In this document: positions 13,503 through 21,153 of the stretch, piece by piece
Layout: each line of letters begins with the position of its first letter
Position numbering within the stretch: the stretch's first letter is position 1
Assembly: GCA_026706325.1 (NCBI GenBank)
Contig: JAPOYZ010000305.1
Span: forward strand, 1 to 23,619
DNA length: 23,619 nucleotides
Source: Candidatus Aminicenantota bacterium
Lineage (GTDB): Bacteria > Acidobacteriota > UBA6911 > RPQK01 > JAJDTT01
Direction: 5' to 3'
The notes under the pieces: model-generated
Database searches by the model: none
What the model was told of the DNA's origin: nothing
What the model saw: only the letters and a program-made list of their open reading frames with translations
Position numbers and translations under genes: made by a program

Positions 13503-16128
13503 GGAGCATGTCCTGAAGCCGTTTCAGCTTTGTCCCGACCTCCTGGCGGCGCCGCCGCGCGCCGTCCACGATGTGGGCCGGAGCCTTTCGCACGAAGTTT
13601 TCGTTGTCCAATTTGCGGTCGAGCCGGCTCCGGTCTTCCTGGAGGCGTCCGATCTGACGCTGCAGCCGGTCTTTCTCCGCGGCCAGATCGGGGGCCTCGT
13701 CCAGTCGCAGGGCGAACTGGGTCGTGTTGGCCAAGCCGGTGATGCGCAATCCCTCCCTGCCCAGCCCGTCCTGGAACTCGATCTCGCTCAGTCGGGCCAG
13801 ATTCTTCAGGTGGTGGCTCTGCGACTCCAGGAAACCGCGGACCGGAAACGAACAGGTGAACTCGGCGGGAAGGCGCCTCCTGGGGTCGATGTTGTTCTCG
13901 GCGCGGGCCGTTCGCAGCGCCGTGATCAGCTCCTGGAGCTGGGTCATGCGGTCGATGTCATCCTGGTCGATCCATTCCGGCCGGGCCTCGGGAAACGGGG
14001 CCAGCATGATGGTTTCTCCCGCATGCGGAAGCCGCTGCCAAAGCTCCTCCGTCAGGAAGGGCACGAAGGGATGAAGCAGGCGGAGGGAGCGTTCCAGAAC
14101 ATGGGCGGCGACCTGGGCGGCAACGGTGTCGCCGCCGCCGATTCGCCCTTTGATCAGTTCCACGTACCAGTCGCAGAACTCGTGCCAGAAGAAGTGGTAG
14201 AGATCGTTGCTGGCGCTGTGAATGAAGAACCGCTCAAGGTTCCTTTCCGTGTCCTGGTTGATCTGCTGGAGCCGGCCCAGAATCCATCGGTCCTCCAGCC
14301 GCAAGGAACCCTGTTCCCAGAGCCTGCCGATCTCCTCCTCATCGGCGGTCAGTCCCTGGTCCAGGTTCAACAGCAGATAGCGGGCGCCGTTCCAGACCTT
14401 GTTGCAGAAGGCCCGGTAGCCGGCCATCCGGCGGATGGAGAAGGGGATGTCGGCTCCGGGGGCGGCTGAAACCGCCAATGTGAAGCGGACGGCGTCACAT
14501 CCGTACTCTTCGATGACCTCCAGAGGGTCGATGATGTTGCCCTTGGACTTGGACATCTTCTGTCCATGCTGGTCGCGGACCAGTCCGGTGATGAACACTC
14601 TCCGAAACGGCACGTCACCGCGGAAGCGGAGGCCCAGCATCATCATGCGGGCGACCCAGAAGAAGATGATGTCGAATCCCGTGACCAGTGTGCTGGTGGG
14701 ATAGAAGGTCTCCAGGTCCCGCGTCCGGTCCGGCCATCCCAAAGTCGAGAAGGGCCAGAGGCCGGAACTGAACCAGGTGTCCAGGACATCCGATTCCTGA
14801 ACCGGGCGGGCGCTGCCGCAGCGGGAGCAGGCCTCGGGCTCGGTTCGGGCCACGGTCGAGTGGCCGCAATCCTCGCAGGTCCAGGCGGGGATGCGGTGTC
14901 CCCACCACAACTGCCGGCTGATGCACCAGTCGTGGATGCTGGTCATCCAATCGGAATAGATTTTCGTGTAGTTGCCGGGGACGAAAACGGTCGAATCCTC
15001 TTCCACTGCCTGGAGAGCGGTCTGGGCCAGCGGCTTCACCCTGACGAACCACTGCGTCGAAACCAGGGGCTCCACCACCGTCGAGCATCTCTGGCACCGT
15101 CCCACGTTGTGATCGTGTTTCTCGACCATCTCCAGCAGGCCCAGGCGTTCCAACTCGGCGGCAACCTGCCGCCGGGCCTGGTAGCGGTCCAGTCCGGCGA
15201 ATGCTCCCGCGTCGGCCGTCATCCGGCCGTCCTCGTCGATCACCTTCACGATGGGCAGTTGGTGGCGCCGGCCCGCTTCGAAATCGTTGGGGTCATGCCC
15301 CGGGGTGACCTTCACGGCTCCGGTTCCGAATTCGCGGTCCACGAAGGTGTCCTGGATGATGGGGATTTCCCGGTCCATCAAGGGCAAAACGACGGTTCGG
15401 CCGCGAAGGTGGCGGTAGCGTCCGTCACCGGGATGAACCGCGACGGCGGTGTCTCCCAACATGGTCTCGGGGCGAGTGGTGGCCACCACCAGAAACTCGT
15501 CCGAAGACTTGACCGGATAACGGATATGCCACAGGTGGCCTTGCGTAGGAGCGAACTCCACCTCAAGGTCCGAGATGGCGGTCCGGCAGCGGGGGCACCA
15601 GTTGACCAGATACTCCCCCTTGTAGATGAGGCCCTCTTCGTAGAGGCGCACGAAGACCTCTCTCACAGCCCGGGACAGGCCTTCGTCCAAGGTGAACCTC
15701 TGGCGGCTCCAGTCGCAGGAGCATCCCAGCTTGCGGATCTGGGAGAGAATGTTGTCTTCCGCTATCTTCTTCCATTCCCAGACCCGTTTTTCGAAAGCGG
15801 TCCGGCCCAGGTCCGAACGGGTCTTTCCCTCCTCCGCCAACTGGCGTTCCACCACGTTCTGGGTGGCGATTCCCGCATGGTCCGTGCCCGGCAGCCACAG
15901 GGTGTTGAAGCCCTTCATTCGCTTCCACCGGGTCAAGATGTCCTGGAGAGTGCAGTTGAGGGCGTGTCCCATGTGCAGGGAGCCGGTGACGTTGGGGGGA
16001 GGGATCACGATGCTGTAGGCCGGCTTTCCGGAATCGGTCCGTCCCTTGAAGTAGCCTCTCTCCTCCCAGAGGGTGTACCACTTCCGTTCGACTCGCTTCG
16101 GCTCGTAGGTCTTGGGCAGGTTGATCAA
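13483..16128 (-). CDS. valS: Valyl-tRNA synthetase
   Basis: 881 aa, normal for ValS. Charges tRNA-Val in the cytosol. The class I signatures are PPPNVTGSLHMGHALN (HIGH motif as HMGH, 52-55) and KMSKSKGN. The editing domain includes VVATTRPETMLGDTAVAVHP and GTGAVKVTPGHDPNDFEAG. A zinc-ribbon-like CEDCGH...CSRCGS precedes DVLDTWFSSGLWPFSTLGWP. The C-terminal arm ends in a coiled coil (ALRLDEAPDLAAEKDRL to LKRLQDML) typical of ValS. The start is a TTG (16128): the frame upstream contains no ATG or GTG before a stop, and only a weak GGGG-type Shine-Dalgarno is seen. It leads valS-nadC-birA-ftsY from an extended -10 promoter about 50 bp upstream. Confidence 0.98.
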   Translation of the reverse strand: MINLPKTYEPKRVERKWYTLWEERGYFKGRTDSGKPAYSIVIPPPNVTGSLHMGHALNCTLQDILTRWKRMKGFNTLWLPGTDHAGIATQNVVERQLAEEGKTRSDLGRTAFEKRVWEWKKIAEDNILSQIRKLGCSCDWSRQRFTLDEGLSRAVREVFVRLYEEGLIYKGEYLVNWCPRCRTAISDLEVEFAPTQGHLWHIRYPVKSSDEFLVVATTRPETMLGDTAVAVHPGDGRYRHLRGRTVVLPLMDREIPIIQDTFVDREFGTGAVKVTPGHDPNDFEAGRRHQLPIVKVIDEDGRMTADAGAFAGLDRYQARRQVAAELERLGLLEMVEKHDHNVGRCQRCSTVVEPLVSTQWFVRVKPLAQTALQAVEEDSTVFVPGNYTKIYSDWMTSIHDWCISRQLWWGHRIPAWTCEDCGHSTVARTEPEACSRCGSARPVQESDVLDTWFSSGLWPFSTLGWPDRTRDLETFYPTSTLVTGFDIIFFWVARMMMLGLRFRGDVPFRRVFITGLVRDQHGQKMSKSKGNIIDPLEVIEEYGCDAVRFTLAVSAAPGADIPFSIRRMAGYRAFCNKVWNGARYLLLNLDQGLTADEEEIGRLWEQGSLRLEDRWILGRLQQINQDTERNLERFFIHSASNDLYHFFWHEFCDWYVELIKGRIGGGDTVAAQVAAHVLERSLRLLHPFVPFLTEELWQRLPHAGETIMLAPFPEARPEWIDQDDIDRMTQLQELITALRTARAENNIDPRRRLPAEFTCSFPVRGFLESQSHHLKNLARLSEIEFQDGLGREGLRITGLANTTQFALRLDEAPDLAAEKDRLQRQIGRLQEDRSRLDRKLDNENFVRKAPAHIVDGARRRRQEVGTKLKRLQDMLHGLPEP

Positions 16129-16175
16129 TCCGAATGCCCCGGTTGTATCGATGAATCGGGTTTGGAGAAGCAGGG

Positions 16176-16184
16176 ATTATAGCA
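16176..16184 (-). promoter_or_regulatory. Extended -10 promoter of valS operon
   Basis: The minus strand reads TGCTATAAT, a perfect TGnTATAAT extended -10, 47 nt upstream of the valS start. No good -35 is seen, as expected for extended -10 promoters. The predicted leader is about 40 nt, too short for a T-box. Confidence 0.7.
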
Positions 16185-16187
16185 GAC

Positions 16188-16209
16188 CCGCAGAGCGGCT
16201 CCTCTGCGG
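16188..16209. promoter_or_regulatory. 8-bp perfect inverted repeat adjoining the valS -10
   Basis: CCGCAGAG (16188-16195) and CTCTGCGG (16202-16209) flank CGGCTC. It covers the zone between -10 and -35 of the valS promoter, so it could be an operator. It could also be a terminator-like hairpin for transcripts leaving bamD, although no T run follows. Confidence 0.45.
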
Positions 16210-16277
16210 CGGGACCGGGATTTCAATTCCGGATGAAGTGCTGATGCCGGGGTGTCCGGAGCCTGATCGGGATCCGG

Positions 16278-17252
16278 TCAACGGAGCGATTCGTCGCCCC
16301 CGGACTCCTCCATCTGGCGTTGCTCGGCGCGGCGGCGCGCCACTTCGTAGGGATCTTCGCGGCCGGTGAAGATCCCCAGTACGCCTCGGACGGGAGAGAG
16401 GATGGAGAGTCCGTCCTTCTCGTACCGCTTCATGCGGGCCAGGTTCCGCGCGGCCTTGGCCTTGTCCAGTTGAGGAACCGGCCTTTCCAGAAGGATCAGC
16501 TTCTCCCTGGCGTTGTCGAAGTAGGGGCTGAACTCGTATTCTCCCGCCACACGGGAATAGTAGACCGTCGCTTCCTCGACCCGTCCCAGATTCTCCAGTG
16601 AATCAGCCAGGTAAAACAGGCTCTCGTCGAGCCGGCTGAACTCGTTGTATTCCTCCACCACCTCCTCGAATCGGTTGGCCGCGGCGGAATACCTCTTCCG
16701 GTCAAAATAGAAGGCGCCGACCGTGTGGACACCCTTGGCCAGTTCCTCGCGCACCTGCCTGAGAAACTCTTCCGCCGTCGGCGCCAGCTCGCTGTCCGGG
16801 AAGTCATCCAGGAACTTCTTCAGTTCGATCTCCGCCTTGCGGGTATAGGTGGGATCCCGATCATGAGGCTTCATAAGCCGGTAGTTGATGGCGGCGATCC
16901 TCATCTGGGCGTTGTCGGCGCTCTCGTGGGTGGGGTAGAAAATGATGAAGTCCTTGTACTGGGCTTCCGCCTGGAGCAGGTTCTCCTTGCCACCTTCCTC
17001 GTAATACGAATCGGCGATGGAGAGGAACGAGGTCGGCGTGTATTCGCTCTCGGGATAAGTGCTGATGAGCGTCTGGAAGGAAAGGCGCGACTTGATGAAG
17101 TGCTTCTTGCCCAGGAACTTCATCCCGTTTTCGAAAAGGGTCTTGTCGGGCGCCACCGCCCCCTCCTGCAGATCCGCGCCCTTGCGGCCGCCGCAGGAAG
17201 CCAGAACGATCAGGGCGCTCGCCAGCAAGGTCAGCCTGATAACGGTTCTCAT
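16278..17252 (-). CDS. bamD: Outer membrane assembly lipoprotein BamD
   Basis: 324 aa. A Sec/lipoprotein signal with lipobox LASC (C20) is followed by TPR-like repeats: KKHFIKSRLSFQTLISTYPESEYTPTS and LQAEAQYKDFIIFYPTHESADNAQMRI are the classic YfiO/BamD tandem repeats, and further TPR pairs include YSAAANRFEEVVEEYNEFSRLDESLFYLAD. BamD is an essential part of the BAM complex that inserts beta-barrel proteins, acting at the inner face of the outer membrane, so this gene indicates a diderm cell. It is longer than E. coli BamD (about 245 aa), with extra C-terminal TPRs and a charged tail. The start at 17252 (MRTVIRL) is favoured by signal-peptide shape and a GGGGA 8 nt upstream; ATG 17267 adds five residues. 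It follows rpe by tens of bases or fewer. Confidence 0.92.
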   Translation of the reverse strand: MRTVIRLTLLASALIVLASCGGRKGADLQEGAVAPDKTLFENGMKFLGKKHFIKSRLSFQTLISTYPESEYTPTSFLSIADSYYEEGGKENLLQAEAQYKDFIIFYPTHESADNAQMRIAAINYRLMKPHDRDPTYTRKAEIELKKFLDDFPDSELAPTAEEFLRQVREELAKGVHTVGAFYFDRKRYSAAANRFEEVVEEYNEFSRLDESLFYLADSLENLGRVEEATVYYSRVAGEYEFSPYFDNAREKLILLERPVPQLDKAKAARNLARMKRYEKDGLSILSPVRGVLGIFTGREDPYEVARRRAEQRQMEESGGDESLR

Positions 17253-17278
17253 TGTCACTGTCCCCATTCAGATTACGG

Positions 17279-17938
17279 TCAAGCCTCCTCGGCGAGAGTC
17301 TGCATCTGCCGAAACGTCTCACCCGGAGAGGGCGTTCCGAAGATGGCCGAACCGGCCACCATGATCTCGGCCCCGGCCCGAACCGCATCCTGCGTATTGG
17401 CTGGCTTGATGCCGCCGTCGATTTCGATCTTGACCCGGAGATTGTCCCGGGCCGCCATCTCCCTCAATTTTCTCATTTTATCGAAGCTCGTGGCAATGAA
17501 GCGCTGCCCCGAGAATCCCGGATTCACCGACATGATCATGACGTGGTGGCACTTGGGGAGGATTTCCTCCAGGACTCCGACCGGCGTGTGAGGATTCAGC
17601 GCCACGCCCGGCTTCGCCCCCTTTTCCCGGATCCTGTCCATTAGACGGTCCAAATGCAGAACTGTTTCATATTGGACGCTCAAATAGTCGGCTCCCGCGT
17701 CGATGAACGCATCGGCCATGTCTTCCGGGTTCGAGATCATGAGGTGGACGTCCAGGACCAGGTCGGTCCGTTTGCGCACCGCCTCGATCACCGGCAGGCC
17801 GAAGCTCAGGTTGGGAACGAAATGTCCATCCATGACGTCCAGATGCAGGATTCGGCATCCGGCCTGCTCCATTTCCCTGACGGCACCTCCCAGATCGAGA
17901 AAGTCGGCCGAGAGTAGAGACGGGGCGATCCAAGGCAT
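17279..17938 (-). CDS. rpe: Ribulose-phosphate 3-epimerase
   Basis: 219 aa, the normal length. Interconverts ribulose 5-phosphate and xylulose 5-phosphate in the pentose phosphate or Calvin pathways. It is a TIM barrel with APSLLSADF at the N-terminus, metal ligands in HLDVMDGHFVPN, the DVHLMI histidine, the VNPGFSGQ(R)F phosphate loop, the EIDGGI aspartate, and MVAGSAIFG near the C-terminus. All four expected metal ligands are present. The start overlaps the PASTA gene stop by one base (TGATG, 17936-17940), indicating translational coupling. Placement between fmt/rsmB-type genes and a PASTA protein recalls the def-fmt-rsmB-prkC-rpe order of many bacteria. Confidence 0.98.
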   Translation of the reverse strand: MPWIAPSLLSADFLDLGGAVREMEQAGCRILHLDVMDGHFVPNLSFGLPVIEAVRKRTDLVLDVHLMISNPEDMADAFIDAGADYLSVQYETVLHLDRLMDRIREKGAKPGVALNPHTPVGVLEEILPKCHHVMIMSVNPGFSGQRFIATSFDKMRKLREMAARDNLRVKIEIDGGIKPANTQDAVRAGAEIMVAGSAIFGTPSPGETFRQMQTLAEEA

Positions 17939-18696
17939 CAGCTGGCGACCTCCAGAATGATCTTATCGTTTTCCTTCAACATGTTTCCCGGCTCGGGGTA
18001 TTGACGGACCACCTTGCCCCGCGCTCTCCTGGCCCCCCTGGTGTAATTGACCTTCGGCGACTCGAAGCCGTTCTTCCGAATGAGGGACCGCACCCGGTTC
18101 AGATTCAAGTCCCTGAAATCAGGCATGATGTATCTCTGGACCCGCTTCTTGCCCACCAGGACGTCGACGCGGGCCGTGAGGACTTCCGTGGACCCCGGGT
18201 TGGGGACTTGACGGATGATCTGGTCCGATCCCACGTCGGCGAGGAAGATCTCGCTGGTGTGTCCGATCTCGTAGCCTGACTGTTGGGACATCAGGCGGGC
18301 GACCCGCTGTGTGGACCCGATGAGATCCGGGACCGGTTTGTGCTGAACTCCCAGGCTCACCATCACCCTTACCCGGCCGTTGGCTTTGAGGCGGACGCCG
18401 GGAGTGGGAAGCTGAGCGACGACGGCGCCGTTGGGAATCGACGCGTCGTAGACTTCTCCCTCCACGGTCAATCCCAGGCCCAACGCTTCCAGTTTTTTTC
18501 TGGCCTGCTCCATGTCGATCCGGATGAGGGACGGCACCACGACCTCCGTCGCCCGCGTCGCCACTCGCATGCTGATGATCAGGCTGAAGAGAAAAACGAC
18601 CATCAGGACGCCGGCCAACAGGCCCAGCTTGACCACGGCCACGAACGGATTGCGCCGTTTGGCCGAACGCTTCTTCTTCCTTCTCCTGGAAACCAT
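17938..18696 (-). CDS. Membrane-anchored PASTA-domain protein (no kinase domain)
   Basis: 252 aa. A short Lys/Arg-rich cytoplasmic N-terminus (RRRKKKRSAKRR) is followed by one transmembrane helix (about 18-42) and three PASTA domains outside the membrane (about 50-115, 120-183, 188-252), each with the pattern VP(D)L.G....A...L...G and a ...V..Q.P.PG... strand. PASTA domains bind muropeptides or beta-lactams in Ser/Thr kinases and penicillin-binding proteins. Here there is no kinase or transpeptidase domain, so it may act as a peptidoglycan sensor, anchor or adaptor. It follows rsmB across a 223-bp repeat-filled gap and is coupled to rpe by TGATG. No clear Shine-Dalgarno is seen before 18696. 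Confidence 0.92.
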   Translation of the reverse strand: MVSRRRKKKRSAKRRNPFVAVVKLGLLAGVLMVVFLFSLIISMRVATRATEVVVPSLIRIDMEQARKKLEALGLGLTVEGEVYDASIPNGAVVAQLPTPGVRLKANGRVRVMVSLGVQHKPVPDLIGSTQRVARLMSQQSGYEIGHTSEIFLADVGSDQIIRQVPNPGSTEVLTARVDVLVGKKRVQRYIMPDFRDLNLNRVRSLIRKNGFESPKVNYTRGARRARGKVVRQYPEPGNMLKENDKIILEVAS

Positions 18697-18763
18697 GACT
18701 GGTATCTATCTGCGGAGCAAACACGCTACCACACCGCCAGGGGTGACTCCAAGCACGGGGAGC

Positions 18764-18837
18764 GGCGACTCTCTTGCCGCCGAACGGGAGCGGCGACATT
18801 CTTGTCGCCGAACAGGAGCGGCGACATTCCTGTCGCC
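18764..18837. repeat. Three-unit tandem hairpin array (28-bp period), locus 2
   Basis: Units GGCGAC-TCTCTT-GCCGCC (18764-18781), GGCGAC-ATTCTT-GTCGCC (18792-18809) and GGCGAC-ATTCCT-GTCGCC (18820-18837) recur every 28 bp. They are separated by GAAC plus a GGGAGC or AGGAGC spacer. The unit is the reverse complement of the locus 1 family (loop TTTCCT there), and the GGAGC spacer is shared. The first unit has one stem mismatch. It fills the rsmB-PASTA gap. Confidence 0.85.
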
Positions 18838-18874
18838 GAACTCCAGAGTAACGAGCGTATGACCGTGTGAGCGT

Positions 18875-18908
18875 TGGAGCGGCGGTCTTCAACCCCCGAT
18901 TCCGGGGG
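18875..18908. repeat. Degenerate repeat unit and CCCCCG hairpin
   Basis: GGAGC followed by GGCGGT-CTTCA-ACC (from 18876) looks like a decayed unit of the same family. It runs into CCCCCG-ATTC-CGGGGG (18893-18908), a perfect 6-bp stem with a 4-nt loop, just after the rsmB 3' end in the transcription direction. Confidence 0.5.
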
Positions 18909-18912
18909 CCAC

Positions 18913-18931
18913 GGGGGGACTAACAGTCCCC
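18913..18931. repeat. GGGGGGAC...GTCCCC hairpin spanning the rsmB stop codon
   Basis: GGGGACT (18915-18921) and AGTCCCC (18925-18931) form a perfect 7-bp stem with a 3-nt loop. The rsmB TAG (18922-18920) lies at the loop/stem junction. It is similar to the 10-bp element at 6511-6534 and may act as a 3'-end structure or weak terminator. Confidence 0.6.
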
Positions 18932-20197
18932 TCCCATGCGCACCAGCCACGCGGCGAAGAACGCCTCGCGCTTCAGGAAATCCCCCTCCGGCTGCCGCAC
19001 CAATTTGGCCTCCGGTTCCGAGTTGAGCAGAGTCTCCACCACCTCAAGGTTTTCCTCCGGTTCGGTGGAACAGGTGGCGTAGACCAACTGCCCTCCGGGA
19101 CGCAGCATTCGAAAACTGCTCCTCAGAAGCGCACGCTGAATCCGGCCCATTCTTTGGATGTCCTCCTCGGCAAGCCGCCACCGTATGTCCGGATTGGCCC
19201 TCAAGGTGGCGGTCCCGGTGCAGGGAACGTCCAGCAGGATGAAGTCGAATTGGCTCCGGAACGGGGGATGGACCAGATCGGCCTGCACGGCCCCAAGCTT
19301 TGGGATCCGGTAAAGGCCGGCTCTGGCCTTCATCTGACGCAGGCGGGACAAGCTGAGGTCGCAGGAGATCAGGCGGGCGCGTGATCTTTTCCGGGCCTGA
19401 AGAATGAAGGACTTTCCCCCGGGGGCTGCGCAGAAATCGCCCAGTGTCCGGCACATGCTGAGGTCGCCGAGTTGAGCGACCTCCTGACTGGCCGGACTCA
19501 TCAGGAAGCAGTGACCCTGACGGTAGAGGGGGTGATCCACGAATGACCGCGCGTTCACCCTGACGCAATGGGGGAGGCGGGGATGAGGTTGAAAGGGGAC
19601 GCCTTCCCGGTCCAGCCGCCGGCAGAAGCTCGTCCGCGTCGTCCGGAATGGATTGACCCAAAGATGCAGCGTCGGCGGGCGGTTGTTTCGCTCCAGAATC
19701 GTCCGCGCGCCCTCGGACCCGTATCTTGAGAGGTACCGGCGCACGAGCCATTCGGGGTGGCTGTAGCGGATGGACAAGCTCCGGGTGTCGCCGGAATGCG
19801 GAGCGGCGGGCCGGTCGCGCAGAAAGCGCCGGAGGACGGCGTTCACCAGAGGCGCGGCGGAGGCCTTGCGGAATTCCCGGCAGAGCCGGACCGATTCATG
19901 GACCGCCGCCCGCTCCGGGATCCTCAGAAAATTGAGCTGAAACAGTCCCACACGCAACAACTGGAGCACTTCCGGATCCAGGCCGGCGCGGGAACGCTCC
20001 AGCAACCCATCCAGTTGATAGTCCAGGAGGGAGCGGTTTCGCAGGACGCCGTAGACCAGCTCCGTCGCCAACCGCCGATCGCGGTCGGGCAAAACTCCGA
20101 AATCGGAGGATTCGAAATGGGTTTCCAGGGAGACCCGGCGGCCGCCGCCACTGCCCAGGAGCACCCGCAGGGCCATCGACCTGGCCGTGGGCTTCAC
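18920..20197 (-). CDS. rsmB: 16S rRNA (cytosine(967)-C(5))-methyltransferase RsmB
   Basis: 425 aa, close to E. coli RsmB (429). Methylates C967 of 16S rRNA with SAM. The N-terminal NusB-like helical domain (ATELVYGVLRNRSLLDYQLD through VNAVLRRFLRD) is followed by the Rossmann domain: motif I GDFCAAPGGKSFIL, motif IV DVPCTGTATLRANPDIRW with the first active-site Cys, and motif VI YATCSTEPEENLEVVE with the catalytic Cys. The start is a GTG at 20197 that overlaps the fmt stop as GTGA; the longer upstream frame is antisense-like and non-homologous. Its stop codon sits in a hairpin and is followed by the locus 2 repeat array before the PASTA gene, so downstream expression may be attenuated there. 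Confidence 0.95.
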   Translation of the reverse strand: MKPTARSMALRVLLGSGGGRRVSLETHFESSDFGVLPDRDRRLATELVYGVLRNRSLLDYQLDGLLERSRAGLDPEVLQLLRVGLFQLNFLRIPERAAVHESVRLCREFRKASAAPLVNAVLRRFLRDRPAAPHSGDTRSLSIRYSHPEWLVRRYLSRYGSEGARTILERNNRPPTLHLWVNPFRTTRTSFCRRLDREGVPFQPHPRLPHCVRVNARSFVDHPLYRQGHCFLMSPASQEVAQLGDLSMCRTLGDFCAAPGGKSFILQARKRSRARLISCDLSLSRLRQMKARAGLYRIPKLGAVQADLVHPPFRSQFDFILLDVPCTGTATLRANPDIRWRLAEEDIQRMGRIQRALLRSSFRMLRPGGQLVYATCSTEPEENLEVVETLLNSEPEAKLVRQPEGDFLKREAFFAAWLVRMGGDC

Positions 20198-21153
20198 CCG
20201 CCAACTCCCAGGCGTTCTCCCGACCTCAGTTTCATCCCGTTGATGAAGTCCCGGGCCCCCACGCGCCCGCGGTTGGCCAACTGGAGTTCCACGACTTCCA
20301 ACGAGCTGCCTTGGCCGCATCCCACCAGAATGGAACCCTTGCCGGTGGTGCGAATCCGGCCGCCCGGGACCGGGAAGGCGGAGGCGTGTGGATTGCGGCT
20401 TCGCCAGATCTTCAGGCGCTCCCCGCGAAAAGAGGTGAAGGCGCCGGGCCGGGGATTGAAGGCGCGGATCTGGTCATGGATTCGGCATGCCGGCCGGGTC
20501 CAGTCGATCCGCGCGTCCTCTTTCCGGATGAGAGGAGCGAGAGTCGCTCGCCCATGGTCCTGGGGGCGGGCCTGGAGCTCGCCCGAGAGGTAGGGGGGCA
20601 GGGTGCCGAGCAGGAGTTCGACACCCTGCCGCAAGAGTTGCCGTTCCAGGTCCCCCGATGTGACGTCGGGTCCGATGGGGGTCGTGGATTGAGCCAGCAC
20701 GTCACCGGTATCCATGCCCTCGTCCAACTTCATGACGGTCACCCCGGTCTCCTTCTCACCGTTCAGGATGGCGTGGACCACGGGGGCGGCGCCGCGGTAT
20801 CGGGGCAGGAGGGAGGTGTGGACATTGAGGCTGCCGAAACGGGGCCAGGCGAAGAACTCGCGCGGTAGAATCTGTCCGAAGGCGACGACCACCATGACGT
20901 CGGGCCGAGCCTGCCGGAGGAATTCCATGCCCTCGGCGTCTCCGCGGATTCTGGCGCACTGGAGGATCGGCAGCTCGAGCTGAAGGGCGGCGACCTTGAC
21001 GGGCGGCGGCGACAGCTTGCGTCCCCTGCCGCTTTTTCGGTCCGGCTGAGTGACGACCCCGGCCAACTGCAGGCCGAGGCGGGTTTGATTCTGAGCCAAT
21101 GCCTCGAGAAACGTCCGTGCGAAATCGGGCGTGCCCAGAAACAGGACCCGCAT
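20194..21153 (-). CDS. fmt: Methionyl-tRNA formyltransferase
   Basis: 319 aa, the normal length. Formylates Met-tRNAfMet using 10-formyl-tetrahydrofolate. The N-terminal formyltransferase domain starts MRVLFLGTPDFA. The catalytic triad is N110 and H112 (LNVHTSLLPRYRGAAP) and D148 (DEGMDTGDVLAQ). QPDRKSGRGRKLSPPPVK is the tRNA-contact loop. The C-terminal OB-like domain includes IRAFNPRPGAFTSFRGERLKIW. The ATG at 21153 overlaps the def stop by one base (TGATG); a GTG at 21156 would make a 4-bp overlap and add one residue. Operon with def upstream and rsmB downstream (GTGA overlap), the standard cluster for N-terminal Met processing. Confidence 0.98.
   Translation of the reverse strand: MRVLFLGTPDFARTFLEALAQNQTRLGLQLAGVVTQPDRKSGRGRKLSPPPVKVAALQLELPILQCARIRGDAEGMEFLRQARPDVMVVVAFGQILPREFFAWPRFGSLNVHTSLLPRYRGAAPVVHAILNGEKETGVTVMKLDEGMDTGDVLAQSTTPIGPDVTSGDLERQLLRQGVELLLGTLPPYLSGELQARPQDHGRATLAPLIRKEDARIDWTRPACRIHDQIRAFNPRPGAFTSFRGERLKIWRSRNPHASAFPVPGGRIRTTGKGSILVGCGQGSSLEVVELQLANRGRVGARDFINGMKLRSGERLGVGG

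Noticed and set aside
12772..14469. A 565-codon open frame on the + strand opposite nadC and valS
   Set aside because: It is antisense to two confidently identified genes, has low-complexity composition without domains, and arises from high GC content.
14566..16182. A 538-codon open frame on the + strand opposite valS
   Set aside because: Antisense shadow of the valS frame; no recognisable motif or ribosome binding site context.
16129..16277. T-box leader for valS
   Set aside because: The predicted leader from the extended -10 is only about 40 nt and has no T-box motif.
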